Below are positions 61,384 through 64,000 of a stretch of 64,000 bases of DNA, in pieces; positions within the stretch are counted from its first letter, which is position 1; every line of letters starts with the position of its first letter. Source of the stretch: Clostridia bacterium (GTDB lineage Bacteria; Bacillota; Clostridia; Christensenellales; Borkfalkiaceae); the NCBI GenBank assembly GCA_017463325.1, contig JAFTPK010000011.1, positions 1-64,000 of the forward strand. Direction: 5' to 3'. The position numbers and the translations under genes were made by a program. The notes under the pieces are model-generated. The model was given only the letters and a program-made list of their open reading frames with translations. It had not been told where the DNA came from and searched no databases.

Positions 61384-62529
61384 ATGGCAAATTTACGTTT
61401 GACGACGGCGGGCGAATCGCACGGTAAGGCCTTGGTGGCGATCGTTGAAGGCTTACCTGCCCACCTCAAAATAGACAAAACGGCGATCGACGCCGAGCTT
61501 GCTCTTCGCCAAAGCGGGTATGGTCGCGGCGGCAGACAGAAGATCGAATGCGACCGCGTGGAGATTTTGACGGGGGTAAGAAACGGCGAAACGTTGGGCA
61601 GTCCCGTCACCCTTTGCATTTATAATAAAGACTATCAAAACTGGGAAAACTGTATGTCGGACGGTGGGTGTGACGAGGGGAAAATGGCGCAGCGCGCGCT
61701 TACTAAGGTTCGCCCTGGGCACGCCGATCTTACGGGCTGTGAAAAATTCGCGTGGGAAGACGCGCGGAATATTTTAGAGCGCGCCTCTGCCCGTGAAACG
61801 GCGATCCGCGTGGCGGCGGGCGGGCTGTTCAAGGCTTATCTTACCGCGCTTGGCGTGGAGATCGGCGGCTACGTCAAGGAAATTTGCGGCGTCAAGGACG
61901 AAAAAACGTATGCTTTTGACGAGCTGAAAAAAGCCAAGCAAACGGAAACGGGTATGTTGGACGAAGTGGCTGCAGAAAGAGCGAAAGAAAGGATAAACGC
62001 GCTGAAAAATGCGGGGGATACGGCGGGCGGCGTCGTCGAGGTGCGCGTTCGCGGCTTGAAGAGCGGGTTTGGAAGTATGATGACGTACGGCGAAAAGCTG
62101 GACGCAAGGCTTGCCTGCGCGTTGATGGGAATTCAAGCGGTCAAGGGCGTGGAGTTTGGCGAGGGATTTGCGGTTGGCTCGAAGAGCGGCGCAGCCGTGC
62201 ACGACGAAATTTTCTTTGAGGAAAAAAGGGGCTTTTATCGTGAAACCAACCGCGCGGGCGGGATCGAGGGCGGCATGAGCAACGGGGAGGAGATCGTTGT
62301 AAGGCTTGCCATGAAACCTATTCCAACGCTGATGAAAGGGCTTCGGACGGTGGATCTTCGGAGGAAAGAGGCTTGCGTAGCGGCAAGCGAACGGAGCGAC
62401 GTCTGTGCGATTTTCGCTATGGAAATTATTGCGGAGGCGGCTGTGGCGGAGGTGATCGCAACCGCCGTAGCAGAGCGGCTTGGCGGAGATACGGCGGCGC
62501 AGGTGAAAGAACGGTACGATAGGTTGTGA
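61384..62529 (+). CDS. aroC: Chorismate synthase
   Basis: 381 residues. It makes chorismate from EPSP with reduced FMN as cofactor. Signatures are GESHGKALVAIVEGLP, RQSGYGRGGRQKIECD, RPGHADLTG, and RETNRAGGIEGGMSNGE. The catalytic His is in GESHG. AAGGAG precedes the start. It begins 11 bases after clpC with no visible terminator, so aromatic biosynthesis may be read through from the stress operon. Confidence 0.96.
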   Translation: MANLRLTTAGESHGKALVAIVEGLPAHLKIDKTAIDAELALRQSGYGRGGRQKIECDRVEILTGVRNGETLGSPVTLCIYNKDYQNWENCMSDGGCDEGKMAQRALTKVRPGHADLTGCEKFAWEDARNILERASARETAIRVAAGGLFKAYLTALGVEIGGYVKEICGVKDEKTYAFDELKKAKQTETGMLDEVAAERAKERINALKNAGDTAGGVVEVRVRGLKSGFGSMMTYGEKLDARLACALMGIQAVKGVEFGEGFAVGSKSGAAVHDEIFFEEKRGFYRETNRAGGIEGGMSNGEEIVVRLAMKPIPTLMKGLRTVDLRRKEACVAASERSDVCAIFAMEIIAEAAVAEVIATAVAERLGGDTAAQVKERYDRL

Positions 62530-62530
62530 T

Positions 62531-63586
62531 ATGGAAAAGCTTACGCTAAATGCACCCTCGGCAAAGGGGGAAATTTATATCGGCAAGGGCGCCGTGCAAA
62601 AATATTTGCGCGACTTGACCGTCGGGCAAAAAAATTTCGTTCTCACCGACGATAACGTGTACGCCTTATATAAAGACTTTTTTGCCGAGTATTTCTCTGA
62701 CGCCGAGGTGTTCGTAATGCCTGCGGGCGAGGAGAATAAAAATTTTATCACTTTGCAACGCGGGGCGGAAAAAATGATCGCGGCGGGGCTTCGTAGGACC
62801 TCGCGGCTGTTCGCGGTCGGCGGCGGGGTGGTCGGCGACGTGGGCGGTTTGCTTGCGGCGCTATATATGCGCGGGATTAACTACGTACAAGTACCTACGA
62901 CTTTGTTGGCGCAGGTGGACAGTAGCGTAGGCGGGAAAACGGCAATCGACTTTGTTGGTGTTAAAAACGTACTAGGCGCCTTTTATCAGCCGCAGACGGT
63001 GCTTGTCGATCCTATGTTTTTGGGAACGCTGCCCAAGCGGGAATGGAAATGCGGCGTGGGCGAGATCGTGAAATACGCCGCGCTAAGCGAAGATATTTTT
63101 GCAAAGCTTTACGCAGGGAAAGACAAGCTCTTTCATACGGAATTTCTTGCTTCGCTTACGGCTGATTGTATTCGTCATAAGGCGGGCGTGGTAGAGCGCG
63201 ACGAAAGGGAGCTTGGCGAAAGAAAGTCACTTAACGTTGGGCATACGACAGGCCACGCAATCGAGCTTTTTTACGGTCTTTCGCACGGCGAAAGCGTCTT
63301 GTACGGCATGAAAGCGGAAACCGTGGTCGCGATCAATCGAGGCGTTTGCGAAAAAGAATACGGCGAAAAATTGCTTTCGATCGTGGAAAGCGCGCTCTTG
63401 CTTGCCCCGCAGTCGTCGCCCGATTTTACTCGTTTTTGCGCGGCTGCGCTCTTGGCAAAATCGGATAAAAAGAACGGCGAGGACGGCAAAATCGTTATGT
63501 CGGTGGCGAAAACGGCGGGCGAATGGAACTTGCTCGCTTTGCCTGAAAAGGAGTACGTTACCGAGATTACGGAGGCGCTTTTATGA
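62531..63586 (+). CDS. aroB: 3-dehydroquinate synthase
   Basis: 351 residues. It converts DAHP to 3-dehydroquinate using NAD and a metal. The NAD loop GGGVVGDVGG, the motif VPTTLLAQVDSSVGGKT, and the metal ligands in the region NVGHTTGHAIE and HGESVLYGM are typical. The start is 1 base after the aroC stop, and the stop overlaps aroA (ATGA). Confidence 0.95.
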   Translation: MEKLTLNAPSAKGEIYIGKGAVQKYLRDLTVGQKNFVLTDDNVYALYKDFFAEYFSDAEVFVMPAGEENKNFITLQRGAEKMIAAGLRRTSRLFAVGGGVVGDVGGLLAALYMRGINYVQVPTTLLAQVDSSVGGKTAIDFVGVKNVLGAFYQPQTVLVDPMFLGTLPKREWKCGVGEIVKYAALSEDIFAKLYAGKDKLFHTEFLASLTADCIRHKAGVVERDERELGERKSLNVGHTTGHAIELFYGLSHGESVLYGMKAETVVAINRGVCEKEYGEKLLSIVESALLLAPQSSPDFTRFCAAALLAKSDKKNGEDGKIVMSVAKTAGEWNLLALPEKEYVTEITEALL

Positions 63587-64000
63587 CGGTCGAGGTAAAA
63601 AACAGAGATTGTTTCGAGGGGGAATTTTCCCTCCCGGGGGATAAATCGGTGACCCACCGTGCAGTTATGCTCAACGGCGCGGCGAGCGGTGAAGCGGTCG
63701 TAAGCGGCGCGTTGATCGCCGAGGATTGCCTGTCCACCTGTAACTGTTTAAGAAAGCTCGGCGCGAGAATAGAGCGGGAGGGCGATACGGTATTCGTGCG
63801 CGGTTGTGAAGACTTTCGCTCGGGCGTGGAGCTTGATTGCGGTAATTCGGGCACGACCATGCGCCTGCTTACGGGGCTTTTGTCAGGAAAGGGAATTGAG
63901 GCGAAATTGTACGGTGATCCATCGCTTTCCTCGCGACCCATGCGGCGGGTAGCGGAGCCGCTTTTAGAGCTTGGTGCAAGGGTGGAAACGACGGACGGCT
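63583..64000 (+). CDS. aroA: EPSP synthase (3-phosphoshikimate 1-carboxyvinyltransferase), cut by window end
   Basis: The first 139 codons run off the right edge. The N-terminal motif PGDKSVTHRAVML with the catalytic Lys, LDCGNSGTTMRLLTGLLSG (the glyphosate-site region), and GDPSLSSRPMRRVAEPLLELGA are all diagnostic. The start overlaps the aroB stop by 4 bases. It follows aroC and aroB, completing three shikimate steps in one run. Confidence 0.95.
   Translation, partial: MTVEVKNRDCFEGEFSLPGDKSVTHRAVMLNGAASGEAVVSGALIAEDCLSTCNCLRKLGARIEREGDTVFVRGCEDFRSGVELDCGNSGTTMRLLTGLLSGKGIEAKLYGDPSLSSRPMRRVAEPLLELGARVETTDG

Overview
The window looks like a chromosomal segment of a Gram-positive, low-to-mid GC Clostridia-type bacterium. 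The evidence is strong AGGAGG-type ribosome sites, textbook sigma-A promoters with 17-base spacers, many lipoproteins with lipoboxes, SpoIIE, an McsA-McsB-ClpC operon, a PyrK/PyrD type-B pyrimidine operon, a type-3 prolyl-tRNA synthetase and B12-dependent methionine synthesis. The style of the surface proteins suggests an uncultured gut lineage (Christensenellales or similar), but the sequence alone cannot prove that. There is no phage, insertion sequence or CRISPR array.

Left third (1-22855): a carbohydrate-use locus. After the tail of an unknown gene and an AT-rich gap, a promoter at 550-579 starts a GH42-like hydrolase, an AraC regulator, two xylose-isomerase-like TIM-barrel proteins and a Gfo/Idh/MocA oxidoreductase. 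A second promoter, with an inverted repeat between its -35 and -10 boxes (6310-6338), starts a DUF4838 hydrolase, two ABC permeases, a solute-binding lipoprotein, a DUF4091 (GH123-like) lipoprotein, two further binding lipoproteins, a 43-codon small gene and a large secreted protein with a tandem duplication. A GH20-like enzyme and a beta-propeller protein follow. Binding proteins and the DUF4091 enzyme carry export signals. The GH42-like, DUF4838, GH20-like and propeller proteins do not. This suggests capture at the surface, import, and breakdown in the cytoplasm, perhaps through oxidised sugars.

Middle (22856-43954): metF, a free-standing MetH reactivation domain and metH; a small membrane protein; an XRE-type membrane regulator; a minus-strand set (lipase, YjbQ, two unknowns); a MATE exporter and a 1-phosphofructokinase-type kinase; tRNA-Ser(GCT); pyrophosphatase; an unknown membrane protein with a zinc ribbon; then spoIIE, mazF, pgi, a SpoVB/MurJ-like flippase, a LysM protein, a cysteine-rich protein and a metallophosphoesterase. 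Several of these fit sporulation.

Right third (43955-64000): a pyrBCFK-(unknown)-DE operon continuing into galM and trpS, then proS; an XRE membrane regulator; the radical SAM/TIGR03915 DNA-repair-like pair; an XRE regulator in the place of ctsR followed by mcsA-mcsB-clpC; and aroC-aroB-aroA, the last cut by the window edge. Three genes (43187, 54426, 56666) have promoters so close to the start codon that their mRNAs should be leaderless.
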